Positions 1 to 12,419 of a DNA stretch of 64,000 bases are shown in pieces (position 1 is the first letter of the stretch; each line of letters begins with the position of its first letter). The translations under genes were made by a program, and so were the position numbers. The notes below the pieces were generated by a model. That model was not told where the DNA came from. It was given only the letters and a program-made list of their open reading frames with translations, and searched no databases. The stretch comes from Polyodon spathula (Eukaryota > Chordata > Actinopteri > Acipenseriformes > Polyodontidae), in the NCBI RefSeq assembly GCF_017654505.1, contig NW_024471559.1:1-64000 (forward strand), given 5' to 3'.

Positions 1-169
1 CAATATTTCCCAATATGGCAATGTTTAAAAGTTTAAACGTGTTCAGTGATAATTGTTATAATGCTTTTATTATTTTAATTTAGTGTGCCAATGATTTTAC
101 CCCCGATTTTGTCTCCAATTTGAAATGTCCAATAATTTCCCCCTCACCACAGCAATTCCCACACAGCTC

Positions 170-515
170 AGAACTGAAGGTTCAGTGGATGTCCTCCTCG
201 AATCCATGGCTGAGACAGCTTCCTCTTTTACACCGAGGAACTCGAGAGCGGATGTCAAAGCGTTCGGTGTGGACGGATCCCTCGCTCTGGAGCATACAGA
301 GCAGCTCTGCAGGTGGCCCTTTATGAGCGCACTGGGTCGTCCGGCCAGCAGGGTTGCCTCCCTAACCCACTGAAGCACCATAGCCAATGCGACGCTCCCT
401 TCCGAATCCCCAGCGAAGACCGGCCACTTTTGCACAGCCAGGACATAAACCTGTGCTCCCCTGACTGTATGACACACCCTGCACACCATGCAGCCGTGCT
501 TTTACCAGGTGAGCC
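170..515 (-). mobile_element. tRNA-derived SINE-like block, unit A
   Basis: Equivalent of copy 3 in unit A. A-box-like and B-box-like motifs are kept, with a small insertion around 455-470. Confidence 0.38.
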
Positions 516-686
516 ACTCTTAGAAGCTTATATCTTTTTGAAAACCTACACTGTTTTACCTGCTTTTCCCCGCCCATTTCAAATCCTGCCCTCTGCTAGC
601 ACATTAAACCCAGTACAATATCACGAGCTTCATTTTCGCCCCAATACAAAGGGCTTGAATAGCAGTCAGATGTCTGCTTGCGTCCA

Positions 687-2318
687 AGTCGAGGGGGACT
701 TGGGGGGAGTGGGTAGTTGGAGAGAGAAGTGGAACCGAAAGTAGAGCGGAACAGGATAGGCGTTTCGGGACGAAAATTTAAGGATGAATCTGAGAGAGAA
801 GGAAATGGAGAGAAGAGGGAAGGGAGAGAAAAAAGGTCGACTTTTGTGTGTGCTATTATCAGTGAAAGCGAAATAGGAAGGAAGAGGGCATCTCCGGGTC
901 AACGATCACAAAGAGGATCATGTGGATATGGACTCGAACGTGGACAATAACTTTAGGTAACGCGGGCTAATGTTTCCCCAATAAAATTTGCGTCGCGGTT
1001 GATCAGTCCTCGCTGTATATGTTACATTCAAGGCCAAGGGTTTGTGTCGATATTACCGTTAATAAATGTTGTGTGGGATCGCCGTAAATAGAAGATTAAG
1101 GGGAAACAGACGAGACAACTTTGTGTAAGATTAGCAACTTAACCTGCCTGTATTCTACAATGGCAAACCACTACTTATGGGGACAAGGGGGGTTCTCCCC
1201 ACCTGTGAGGGCGCTAAAGAACGGGGGGAGAAGCATCTGGAAGGGCTGGCCTAACAGTTCATTTCCAAGACCGGGAAGTGGGTCAGCCTGGAAAGAAGCG
1301 CGACTCTGTTGTAAGACCGTATTGTTTTGAGAGATAAACGAGAGGCAGCTGCAAGAAATAAGGCAGCTGCAACCGTTTATCTCGATATCATGCGGTATTA
1401 CATATAGGGGCCAGGGTAAAGCTGGTCTTTTCCTTCGTTTGGGTTAAACGCTTGGCGAGAGAAGGATCGAGAGAAGAGCTCTCGTTATAAAGAGGAATTG
1501 CGTGTTGTGTTTGTTTTTGTAATTGTCTGCGTCTTGCACCACATGACAGTTAACTCACCAATCCAGAGCTGTCAACGAGGGTCAGCACGATCCGGATCCG
1601 TTAGGCCCTAGTTGGTAGACGTGCCTTGTCAGTGCTTATGTCACAAATGGGTGGTGTTCTCAGGCAGCCGTTGAGTGTGGTAGTTCGTGCGACTGTGATT
1701 GGGTCCACCACTGGCAAGAGCAAACAAAGGCAAACAAACAAGCAAGCGCAAAACAAGCCCCTGACGGACACACAGGATAATCAACGTAATAGGGGGCACG
1801 AGAACGCAATGTGTAACAACACATAGATCGCCCCTAGCCCTGACCCCCTAAATAATAAATTGCCAGTGGTACTCTGAACCGTGACCTAATATTTTATTTT
1901 CGTGAGTAAAAGTGACCCTCTTTGACAAAACGGCCGGACAGTGAGTACTAGCGGGTAGTGCGAGAAGAGGCGATTGGACAAAATGGTATCGTGAAACGTT
2001 GAAGGGGTCACCTACATGGTCTATACATATGACTTTTACGGAACACTCGTTGTCATCCAAAAATTAGACCTAAAAAGAAAAATTTTTAACGGTTTAGCAA
2101 TACGTACCATGAGGGACTCACGGAGAAGATGGAGGAAAGCTAATACTACGGTTTCGGAAAGATCCTTACGTGAAAAGAGAACAGTCTTGTGGGACGTGAA
2201 TTTTTAACACATATTTTTCGGTATAGGTCCCTTTGATATATCTTTATCGACGGGCCCCCTTTGAGTAACTTTTATAATTACATCGGAAAATAGTTGATCT
2301 TAATCCTTTTTTTAAATC
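687..2318. mobile_element. Foreign 1.63-kb segment replacing exon 3 in unit A (retroelement-like, uncertain)
   Basis: In unit B the corresponding place (31746-32237) has 492 bases including exon 3. Unit A instead has 1632 unrelated bases. It opens with a G-rich tract resembling a polypurine tract (686-715), has a TATAAAG and several AATAAA-like signals, and no long reading frame. It could be a piece of an LTR element, but I see no matching termini or target duplication. Confidence 0.35.
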
Positions 2319-3051
2319 CTGCCTTTTATCAACTTCATTGAAAATATTTAATTGTAGATATTTTGCACGTAGAAAAACAGGTTTTCATAATTTGAATATT
2401 TTATACTGATTGTATTGGCTTTTTAAAAAATGGATCTATAAACTAAATCTGCAGCTTACATTCAAAGGAACTGGCCAAGCCAAATTCCTGTTAACAACTT
2501 ATGATGCCAAATCCAGATTTGCTATTTTTTTTAAATGAGCCTTTAGGATACGGAAATAAAAAATCTAATGCAAACCCCCTGCAAAGTGTTAATGTTCGTG
2601 GCAGGAGAAACTGGCTCTGAAGTGAAAAACAAAACTCCAAAACAAAACAAGTAGTCATGTTACATTTGTAATACTAATTAGAGGTAAGCAAAACAATTCT
2701 TCTGAATTTTACTAAGCCTTCATGCCAACAATGTGTTCACCTTTAATGTTTAATATAGTTTGTGTATTTATGTAATACGTCCGAGTCAATAGTTTCAAAT
2801 GGTCATTAGGAAAACGTCAAAGGAAAACGTCAAATCTCAACAGGGTCCGGAGAAGTCCATGGTTATACTATGTATTTTCCATAGTTTACAATGGTTTGCA
2901 TATTGTTTCTATGCGTTACCATGCTTTTACTGTACTTTATTATGCCTTTGCAAAGTTCTATAAGAGACTGGAATCATTTAGACATCCAATTGATGTGCTT
3001 TGGTAAAGGACCAGCCTCAGTGAGCTGAACTGCCATTTAACCCTCACTCAC

Positions 3052-4367
3052 CTTCTTCACGTTTCTGCTGCCCCCCTGAGGCCAGATCCAAAAGTGCTTT
3101 TTCAAATCCCTCACCCAGAGTGAGCTTCACTTCTGCAAGTGAAAGGATGTGAGAGGAGATTTTAAACCTGTGTTTTACAATCATGACAGCAACGCATACT
3201 TTCAATGCCAAGCTGGAGCAAAGCTTTGAAACTCCTGTTTTTTGAAAGTAGAAAAACACCTGTTTCACTAAATTATAACCAATCAACTGTCATATAATTC
3301 AAGCTTTCTTCATCGCTATTAAGTTGTTTGTAACATTAGCATAGATTTTCTCCTCCAAGAATGTCAACGCTTTGAAGATCGATTTATTAAATGAACTTCC
3401 AAAAACTTCAAACACAGATGCATTGGAAGTGTTTGAAGATTTGAAGAATCTGCTCATTTTGCTTCTTGCTTTTTAATAATAGTGTTCTCAGTGCATCGAT
3501 TATTGAGTAACTTCAAAGTCTATTCCAAAGTATTTTTATTATTATTATTACTGTGCCCTTTTAATGATGTTTAAAGTCATTCTGAGTGATTCTTATTGCA
3601 ATTACTCAAAATGCTTTGTGTTATTTGTTCTGTTTATATGTTTTCACCTGCTTTTCAGTTATAATTGCCTGCCGTAGATAGATGTAACATAGCCAAGGCA
3701 AAGTGTATCCTTTGTACCATTCTGATAAGGATAAGCAACCTGGGTTATTGTGTTCATCATTGGGATTTATAGAGATTGGCTGGTCTGACTTCTATATCTT
3801 TGTGAAGTTTGAAACACTGGTGCATAGCCAAGACATGCTTTTGTTTTGACCTTTTCTAATAAATTGTTTCTTGTAATTTGATTAACTTGTTTGTATTAGT
3901 TGTGCTTATTTGACTTTGTATTATGTGCCACCTTGTTAACCAGATCTCCCTTTTTTCTGTATAAGAACCAGCGCCATCTAGTGATCAGCCACTTTGGAAA
4001 CAAGTTTCCTTGCAAGTTTGTTGTCAATACACTGTTGTACAGCAGATGGTGCTGGTGCTTACTAATATAAAGGCACTTACGGTGATCTAGCCTACTTTAC
4101 ATATGTCTGCGGCAGCCAAATGCAACTGAAGATCAGCACCTGAACTCCTGTCCAAGCATCGTAACACAGACTTATATAAAGCAATAATAACTGTAATAAG
4201 AACCAAAAACACTGCAAACGTCTTCAAAAGCTAAGTTTAAAAAAATCTTTGAAAATGAATCCCACAGCTAAGTACTCTTTCCCAAGTTGTAGACAATGAC
4301 ACTTACCTGCAGCCTGGCTTACCAGTGCCACTGCCAGGAAGGAGGTCAGGAGCAGAAAGGTCTTCAT
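3052..4367 (-). CDS. Micro-exon gene, unit A copy (exons 1 and 2 only; partial at window edge)
   Basis: Second copy of the secreted cysteine-rich precursor gene. Exon 1 (4367-4307) encodes MKTFLLLTSFLAVALVSQAA with a consensus GTAAGT donor. Exon 2 (3132-3052) is identical to the unit B exon. The next exon should lie near 700 but the shared sequence stops at 686 and resumes at 2319; exon 3 is missing. Exons 4-17 would lie left of the window. Exon 1 differs from copy B at about eight sites in 80 bases, while the introns on either side are almost identical. Whether this copy is functional cannot be told here. Confidence 0.7.
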
Positions 4368-4427
4368 GGTGTTCTTCTCAGTCTCTTGCTGTTGGTGCTT
4401 GTGCTCAGTCCAGGTCCCCATGGAGGC

Positions 4428-4433
4428 TTTATA
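4428..4433 (-). promoter_or_regulatory. TATA box of the unit A micro-exon gene
   Basis: TATAAA on the minus strand, 61 bases upstream of the start codon, as in unit B. Confidence 0.55.
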
Positions 4434-5244
4434 GTGTCCTATAGCAGGTGGGCAGGGGGGCTGAGCCCTATCTCCCAGTTCCAAGAACTGCTTTGCAAAA
4501 TGACACAAGTCACACCTCTGACCGATAACCACCCAGGTGGGTTAATTTGCTTCTTACTGAAAGGAACCTCTCTTCAGCACAGTGGTTATAACTTAGGGAC
4601 AGTGTGTAAAGTGATAATTTGTCACAGTGCTGATAAGACACCATATATTATAATGTTATTTTCTAAGGAAATGATTTTTTATGAACATTATTAAAATGTG
4701 TGGGGATTTAACATTAACTTTCCAATGCAAACAGAGTTACAGTGTAGTATCTCCTTCAAAGTAATTTTATCTCGTTATCAATGCTGAAGATACATTGATT
4801 AAAAAGTAATTTTTTTAACTTTGACCACTCTTTTGTTAAATGTGTTATTATAATAAATTACTTTTATTCAGTGTGGAGGGCAGGACTCACTGTTTCCGTC
4901 TACCGCTTTGATACATGTAAAACACATCATTGTGATTGTCTCGTGAAGCCTCAAGCTTCAAACATTAAGTTAACTACAGTGTGAGGGTTCCTGAAATATT
5001 GAAGTTAGACAACCAGCTAAATCCTGGATAATGCAGTGTGGTTTAAGAGACAATTACAGCAGGTTTCACAGATTAGCTTTTCTTGGTCTATAATGTTACC
5101 TTTGGTATGGTAGTCTAAGATTAATGCTAATCACAGATGTGAAATTACATGATAATGTGGAGCGCAACCATTTCTGGTCAATAATCAATATTTGGTCCAA
5201 ATAATTCCAAAAGGTGGAGAGCTGCAGTTGAGCTTCAGGGGCAG

Positions 5245-6127
5245 TCTAAACTCAGCGTAGGAAGTACATTTCATCAGCACTAATTACATAAATGGGAATC
5301 AAACTGATAAAGTTCAGAAGTATTTCAGTTGTGATTGCATCTTTTGGGAGTGAAAACATCACTGGATCAGTTTAAAACATGCAAAGAAGCAGGCTAAAGT
5401 GAGTGGACTCATCCAAATTAAGGCTAAATTATCTCAGACAGTCACTGCCTTTATACTGAAAGTCTACTGTTTAGTTGTGTTTCCCTTATAAAAGTTTGCC
5501 ACACTAAATTTACATAATGATTTTGCAGTTTCCTGATACTTTTCTCATAGTTTAAAATGATTTGTTGTGCTATTAATATGCTTTACCATACCTCTCTGGG
5601 CTTTACATTACTTACCTGTGCTTTACCATGCTTTCACGGTGGTCTATTATTGCACTTTGCAAGGGTTAGTTTAATATGGTTCTTTTTTAATATAATTGAA
5701 CAGACCTCGCTGTGCTTTACCATACTTACTTATGCTTTACCTTGCTTTCCCTGTGCTTTAATACACTTTGCTATACTTTTACTACGGGGCACTTTCATAA
5801 GGATGGTTAAACAAAATGGTTTAACACACCACCCCAGTGGTTGCTAGTGTATTTCTAAATCATTTTCTACACTCAATGCCTATTCTATTCACAGCTAGAG
5901 ATTTACTGTACTGTACTGTTATTGCATTTTTTTCCCTTCAGCATGCATGACGACCAATATGTAAAATATTGACACATTATTAAACTAGAAGAGCAGTTCA
6001 GTGTGTGCAGCAAGTATCAAGAAGATAACTTTAACACTTTGAAAGATCTGACCTCTCACACATGGCCTCTTTTCAGTGATCAATTTCATCCATCACTCCA
6101 TTAAAGTCCCAACTTCAAAAAGACTAT
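5245..6127. repeat. Internal ~870-base duplication, first copy (unit A)
   Basis: Matches 8733-9573 closely: the TACATTTCATCAGCACTAAT start, the ATGATTTGTTGTGCTATTAA middle and the GACCTCTCACACATGGCCTC end are shared. Both copies also exist in unit B (35121-36001 and 38599-39438), so this duplication is older than the 29.9-kb one. Confidence 0.75.
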
Positions 6128-7131
6128 GGGCCTGATCTTCGATCTTCACACAATCCCCTCACTAAATTTGTGCCTCGCAAAAAAATACTACTTGGCATAA
6201 AAAGAGAGATATTCCAATACGTCACAAAGCAGTTGCGCGACATTGGAATATAACAGTTTTTTGTGCAACCCACAATACCAAAAACACTTATCCATTTGGA
6301 AGCCCCGATCTGCTCGTGTATCCCTTAGTCATTCTTCTGTTGAAAATCCCCCCCTTCCAACTGCCCTGCCTCACCATGCCCCCTGCCCATATCATGGCAC
6401 AGTACAGGCAATGGCATGGAATGCAGATCAAGCATGTATAGCGTAGGCCTACTTCTGAGAAAATAAATAACACTATTAAAAAATAAAATCAACAGTCAGC
6501 TGTGTCCTTATATCTTGTAGAATTTCTGGGTGAGGGGCTTGAAAAGTAAAGGGAGCCTTTGGTTGAGCTCCGTGAGCACTGTGATGTAAACTAGCCCCAC
6601 ACTGCTCTTTTTCCAAAACTAATGTTTCTGAGGATAGGCATTTAGCAATATGCACATTTTATGGATTCATTCTGTGCACTGCAAAACCCTAAAGATCCTC
6701 ACAAACTTTGCCCTTTGCCATATTTGTTCAAATTTAGCCTTTCGAGCAATTCAAATAATTTAGTGCAAATGCATATGACATTTGTCCACATGCATACATT
6801 TGTATCTAATGTTTATCATTATCATAGGCATTAGCATGGTGAATGAGCCCAATATTTAAAGGGCCATCACAGACTTTTACAGATTTATCTGGGGCTGTTT
6901 CCTAAGAAGATAGGTGAAATGTCTGATTTTGTCACAAATATGAGTAGGCTACATTTCACCTATTCAATTAATCGGTGCAGTGAATTTTACTTTTTAGTTT
7001 TCTGTTAGGTTCTGTTATGATCTGTTTTTTTTTCGCCTATAAAATATACCAGTGGCCACCTGCATGTTTTGTCCATCCATAATTATATAATGTTATAAGT
7101 TATATAACATATATAACTTTACTCTTAAATA

Positions 7132-7132
<1 letters not shown>

Positions 7133-7184
<52 letters not shown>
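7133..7184. repeat. (TG)n(TA)n microsatellite, unit A
   Basis: About 19 TG then 7 TA units. The unit B equivalent at 36999-37050 has a slightly different split, showing slippage since duplication. Confidence 0.9.
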
Positions 7185-7185
<1 letters not shown>

Positions 7186-8732
7186 TAACACAATTCATTT
7201 GAATCAAATAAAACAGGTTGAACGAGCAGTGGAATGAATGTAGCCCCTCTCAAACAATAACTTTGGATTCAAAACACAGACAAATCCCCAATTAGTAATC
7301 AATATAGCCTGCTGTGTCCCTGATATTAAAATCAATGTAAATACCAAGGTAAGGAAATGCAAAATGTAGATTGATCAATGTGTAGGAATGGGTTTCATAC
7401 TACTGTGTAAGGGTCTATTTTTATTGTTGTTGATTTAATTATATAGATAGTTGCTTTGTATCTGCCAGCTCGGTCTATGTTACATACCGTACTATACCAT
7501 TCTACTGTAGGCCTACTCCTCATTCTGAACCAAGAATGTACCTGCTGAGGAGAGGGTATAGCTCGGCTACTTAAGCCTGAAATACCATAGGCTCAAATTG
7601 ACGCAAGCACTGGACAGTAACATTAAAGCCCTCTTGAATAATTAAACAGTTGATCATCTTAAAATGTTCACCGTGAAGTGTGCATGTGATATTGAAGTGA
7701 ACAGTGTGTGTTGTCGGACCACCCTTTCAGAGCAGGATGTGCTGAATCAGTGCTGTCTGAGAGTGTTAGGGGAGGGAGAGGAGAAGACGAGGAAAGAGAG
7801 GATGGGAATGAGATTGAGAGAAAGCTACATTAAATAGTATTAACAAAGTCTTTGACTTAGCGGCTCACAAAGTTATTATATAGGTTCCTGTTTACTGTTT
7901 AACGATATAGAAAACTAAACAACTAGGCTACTACTTGGAGAATAGTTAGCTGTTTATCATCGTATTGAGACATGCCAACTCTTCAAACTGTGTGTTTACT
8001 GGAAAATAAAACATAAGCTTCATTCAAGAGGATCGGCGAGCTGTCCAGATCCCTGTGCCATTGAAATCCAGCTTGTGGAGTTGCCTGTCAGATCGGAGGA
8101 CAAGAATACCTACTAACGCCAGCTGTTTTCGATGTTTCTGGATGAGTAAGTACCCTGCTACTGGCAGGTTGTTATAATGCAAATAGCAATGCAATAAAGT
8201 GAGGTATTTCTTTTTGGATCGGGACCGAACTATATATTTGTGATTAGACTGGAGATACTACTTTTTGATCGGAAAGTAAATAGTAGCCTAATGTTTCGGT
8301 CTGAAAGAACGGTTGAGATAGCAGCTTCCTGCAACTTTTATTTTTTAAATATGCACTTTAAAACAGTGAAGCAGCGATCACAATCATTCTTTTGAATTCC
8401 TGTCCTATAATCATTATATAATAGGCCTAATGTAGATGTGGATGGAGTTTTGTGTGACCGCTGGGTGTTTTCCATAGTGGTACCTTGGAAAGCTCCTGCA
8501 ATTCAGTGCTTGTGCGAGTGCTGGAGGGATGTGCGCAGAGTTAAGGCTTGCTTTTAAAAGCGTTATTTTGTGCCTCGCAAAACTGGTTTTGTGCTTGGCA
8601 CATACCTTCGAATATACCAGGATCACACATATTGTCGGCCACTCCCCCCATATTGCGCGATGCATACATTTTATTTCTGCACAGCTCAGAATGGATTGTG
8701 AATCGCAAAAGGATGTTTCAAATATGGCAACA

Positions 8733-9573
8733 TCTAAACTCGACGTAGGAGGTACATTTCATCAGCACTAATTACATAAATGGGAATCAAACTGATAAAG
8801 TTCAGAAGTATTTCAGTTGTGATTGCATCTTTTGGGAGTGCAAACATCACTGGATCAGATTAAAACATGCAAAGAAGCAGGCTAAAGTGAGTGGACTCAT
8901 CCAAATTAAGGCTAAATTATCTCAGACAGTCACTACCTTTATATTGAAAATCTACTGTTTAGCTGTGTTTCCCTTATAAAAGTTTGCCACACTAAATTTA
9001 CACAACAATTTAGCAGTTTCCTCATATTTTTTTCATAGTTTAAAATGATTTGTTGTGCTATTAATATGCTTTACCATACCTCTGTGGGCTTTAAAATACT
9101 TACCTATGCTTTACCATGCTTTCATGGTGGTTTATTATTGCCCTTTGCAAGGGTTAGTTTAATATTGTTCTTTTTTTATATAATTGAACAGACTTTACCA
9201 TGCTTTCCCTGTGCTTTATTTCACTTTGCTGTGCTTTTACTATGGGGCACTTTCATAAGGAACAAAATCTTTTAACACACCACCTCAGCGGTTGCTAGTG
9301 TATTTCTAAACCATTTTCTACTCTCAATGCCTATTCTGTTCACAGCAAGAGATGTACTGCACTGTAGTGTTATTGCATTTTTTTCCCCTTCAGTGTCCAT
9401 GATGACCAATAGGTAAAATGTTGACACATTATTAAACTAGAAGAGCAGTTCAGTGTGTGCAGCAAGAATCAAGAAGATAACTTTAACACTTTGAAAGATC
9501 TGACCTCTCACACATGGCCTCTTCAGTGTTCATTTTCACTCCATTAAAGTCCAATTAATTCAAAAAAACTATG
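8733..9573. repeat. Internal ~870-base duplication, second copy (unit A)
   Basis: Partner of 5245-6127, missing about 70 bases around 9190. Confidence 0.75.
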
Positions 9574-9858
9574 AATTGAGAGCTAATATTTTGCGATTCT
9601 TCTTAAAACACTTCCATGTCATCCATATGCAATATCAGAAGAACCCGAGAAGGTGAGGTGGGAAGCACTGGTCCATTTGGTGTGCAATGACCCTGCTTTA
9701 ATCTAGACTCATGTCTTTGTTCTAGCCATGTCCTTAATTATTACACTGACCAAAATGTTTACTACAATGACGGCCAAAAAAGATAAAATAGTAATTATCA
9801 CATCTCATACTGATCCAAAAAAATTAGTGAAGAATGAAGTTGTTTAAAGATGTCACTC

Positions 9859-10556
9859 TGTGGCAATGTTGCCCCGCCCTTGTGTGTATTTAGGTGTTGT
9901 ATGTTGCGTGCTGTGTGTTAATGTAGGTGTTTAGTCATTACACTGGATGTAGTATGGGTTACGAGCATGAGTGTTTAAAATGCATATTTGTATTTAGGCA
10001 CGAGGATTGCACAGCACTTCACGTGCAGGTAAAATGTAATAATATGTGAGTATGGGGAATTGCACTTTATTAATTCACGTGCAGTTGTACTGAGACTCCA
10101 ATTGAATGATTGATTAGCAATCGAGTCTCGGTACAGCTGCATAAAAGCAACATGTTTTCACTCACTCTGGGTTGTGTGTTTGGTGAGTGGAGAACAGGTG
10201 ATACCTGTCCTCTTTCATTTTTTGCATCTCATTAATTTAAGTATCTTCTAAATAACGACCACGATAATGAGATGCTATGAACACACAAACAAGCCTGAGT
10301 GGCACAAAACAAACAGACGCAAGCACGACAAACAAATCACAATTATGCAAAACAAACGAACTATTTATTTTGGCCTCAAGTGCCATGTCCTGTGTTTTGT
10401 TTTTCTTTCAAACCTTTTATTTTCTACTCTGTTTAATTATTAAATGCTGAGCGCAAGCAAAGTGCTCAGCTTCACCAAACTCCACCTCTCTGTGTCTCTT
10501 CTGTGTTGGTTCCTGTTTCTGGTCTGACGTCACCCACTACAGCCGTCTTTGTGACA
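9859..10556 (-). mobile_element. Solo LTR in unit A with 5-bp target duplication
   Basis: On the minus strand the element starts TGTCACAAAGAC and ends TGCCACA, standard TG...CA LTR termini. It is flanked by CACTC at 9854-9858 and 10557-10561. There is no internal region, so it is a solo LTR of 698 bases. The same insertion with the same flank exists in unit B. Confidence 0.72.
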
Positions 10557-12419
10557 CACTCACACTACAATATGGCTGCAACCCCAATGTCTTTCTCCTG
10601 GTGGAGCTGTTCTAGTTCTGTACCACCCTGTGGCAAAGTGAGTAATTGTGTGTAGGTGAAGGCAATGCAGCAGTGCTTAAGAAACAGTCAGACAATGATA
10701 TCCAGGTGCAAGGGTGTTTAATGATATTTTCCAGTGCCTGACAACAAAACAAACAGTAAACAATAAATTATACTAAGTAATACAGTGGCGTGTATTACTT
10801 AATTTGTAATCCCTGGGTTTGTCCCAAAATAATAGTCCCATTCATTATAAACCCACATGAAACACAAACCACACGTACAAGTCCGTTAGCGAGTGAATTA
10901 TTGATCATGGTGCAATACAGTTCTCCGTGACAGTGATGTTGGCCAGTTTGCACATGCCTTTGGCAACAGCTTGGATCGTGTTAGCCGTCTAATAACAATA
11001 AGCAAACAGTTTTTAGACAGGACAGTACAAACAAACAAAACACTCATGTTTTCACCAGTCTCCTTTTAGGTTTGTTCTAACCATTTACAAAGGAACAGAT
11101 CACATAACTACGTCCCATTTTTTTTACTGTCACGCGTGACCCCTTGGTCAACGAGCACATCCGCTCCTCCAATCTGTGGATGCCACGCCGTTTCCTGTCT
11201 GGGTCATTGGTTTTGTGTGCCATATCATTAACTCAAAGATAAGAAATGTCAAGGCCAAGATTTACTTGGCCTTGATGTATTCAAGGGAGGGAAACCCCTA
11301 TATAAGCACAGAGCCAGATCCCATTTGATATAGCTCAACTTGATAACTACAAGCTGATGTTATCAATGTTGTGAAGATCTCTGAAAAACTGATTGCTGTT
11401 TGGGTCATATTTAGAAGTCTTCGATCTTTGCACAATCCCCTCGCTAAATTTGGGCCTCCCAAAAAAATAGTGCTTTTTCACAAAATGAGAGATATTCCAA
11501 AACAGCACAAAGCAGTTGCGAGACAATGGAATATAGCAGTTTTTTGAGCAATTCGCAAATCTGTTTGTGCCTCGTAAAACTGTCTGACAGTCACCATTAG
11601 TATTGGCATTACCCCGACAAGCTGCTATCATTGGTGTCGCCGCAGTATTTCACAGGTAGCCTGCAAAAGGCAGAAGGGCATGGAGTGCTTGTGTGACTTG
11701 GGAGACAGAGTGTTAGTGACAAAGTCGAATAGACAGGACAGGTCCCCTACTGCTTGGAGGTCCACTAGCTGCTTGAGCGGTTATGAAGAGTAGGGGATGA
11801 CATTAATAAAAGAAATCCCCCCCCCCCCCGGTGGAGGACCCGTCCAAACAGCTTGCCTGATGGTAGGGAAACTAAGCTACCACAGGGCACAGAAAGGTAC
11901 CCAAACCTGGAAAGGAAAAAGGTCAAGACAAGTTCTGTTCATAGAATCGACCTCCATCAGGCATGAGCCCCGAAGTGAGGGCCAGGCACCCGCTGGATTC
12001 CCGCGGGACCTGGAGGAAAAGGGGAGAGGGTTAGGAAAAGAGAAAGGCGTATAGATTAGAGCCTCGCTGAGGCTAAAGCGCACACGCTGCGAAAGAACAG
12101 GTGTTGCTGGGGGTACCTTCTGACCTACGAGGAACCTGGGCTGCTTAGCCAGGCCTGGTCGGGGGAGTGAGACTCACTCTCCCCCCAAAGGATGGACCCC
12201 CGGCTCCCCACAAAACCGCACCAGTGGGACAGGAAAGAAACTGCATGCTGCACGCATAAATGCAAGCTGAAAAACAAAAAGGACATAGAGAGGTTAGTAG
12301 GGACAAGTTATGGATTGGAGGCCATCCGCACTGTGGAGAGGAACGCCCCCCTAGAGCGAGGAAACCTGGCAGAGAGGGCACCCCCACTCCGGGCATTCTA
12401 ACCAAGGATGTTGGGCAGC

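Noticed and set aside
4296..4694. 132-codon plus-strand frame, also at 34171-34569
   Set aside because: It is antisense to the signal-peptide exon and promoter of the micro-exon gene; conservation is explained by the duplication.
8130..8152. Plus-strand ATG followed by a good GTAAGT donor, kept at about 38000-38020 in unit B
   Set aside because: Five codons only, no downstream exon recognised; conservation follows from the duplication. It could be a non-coding transcript's first exon but cannot be supported.
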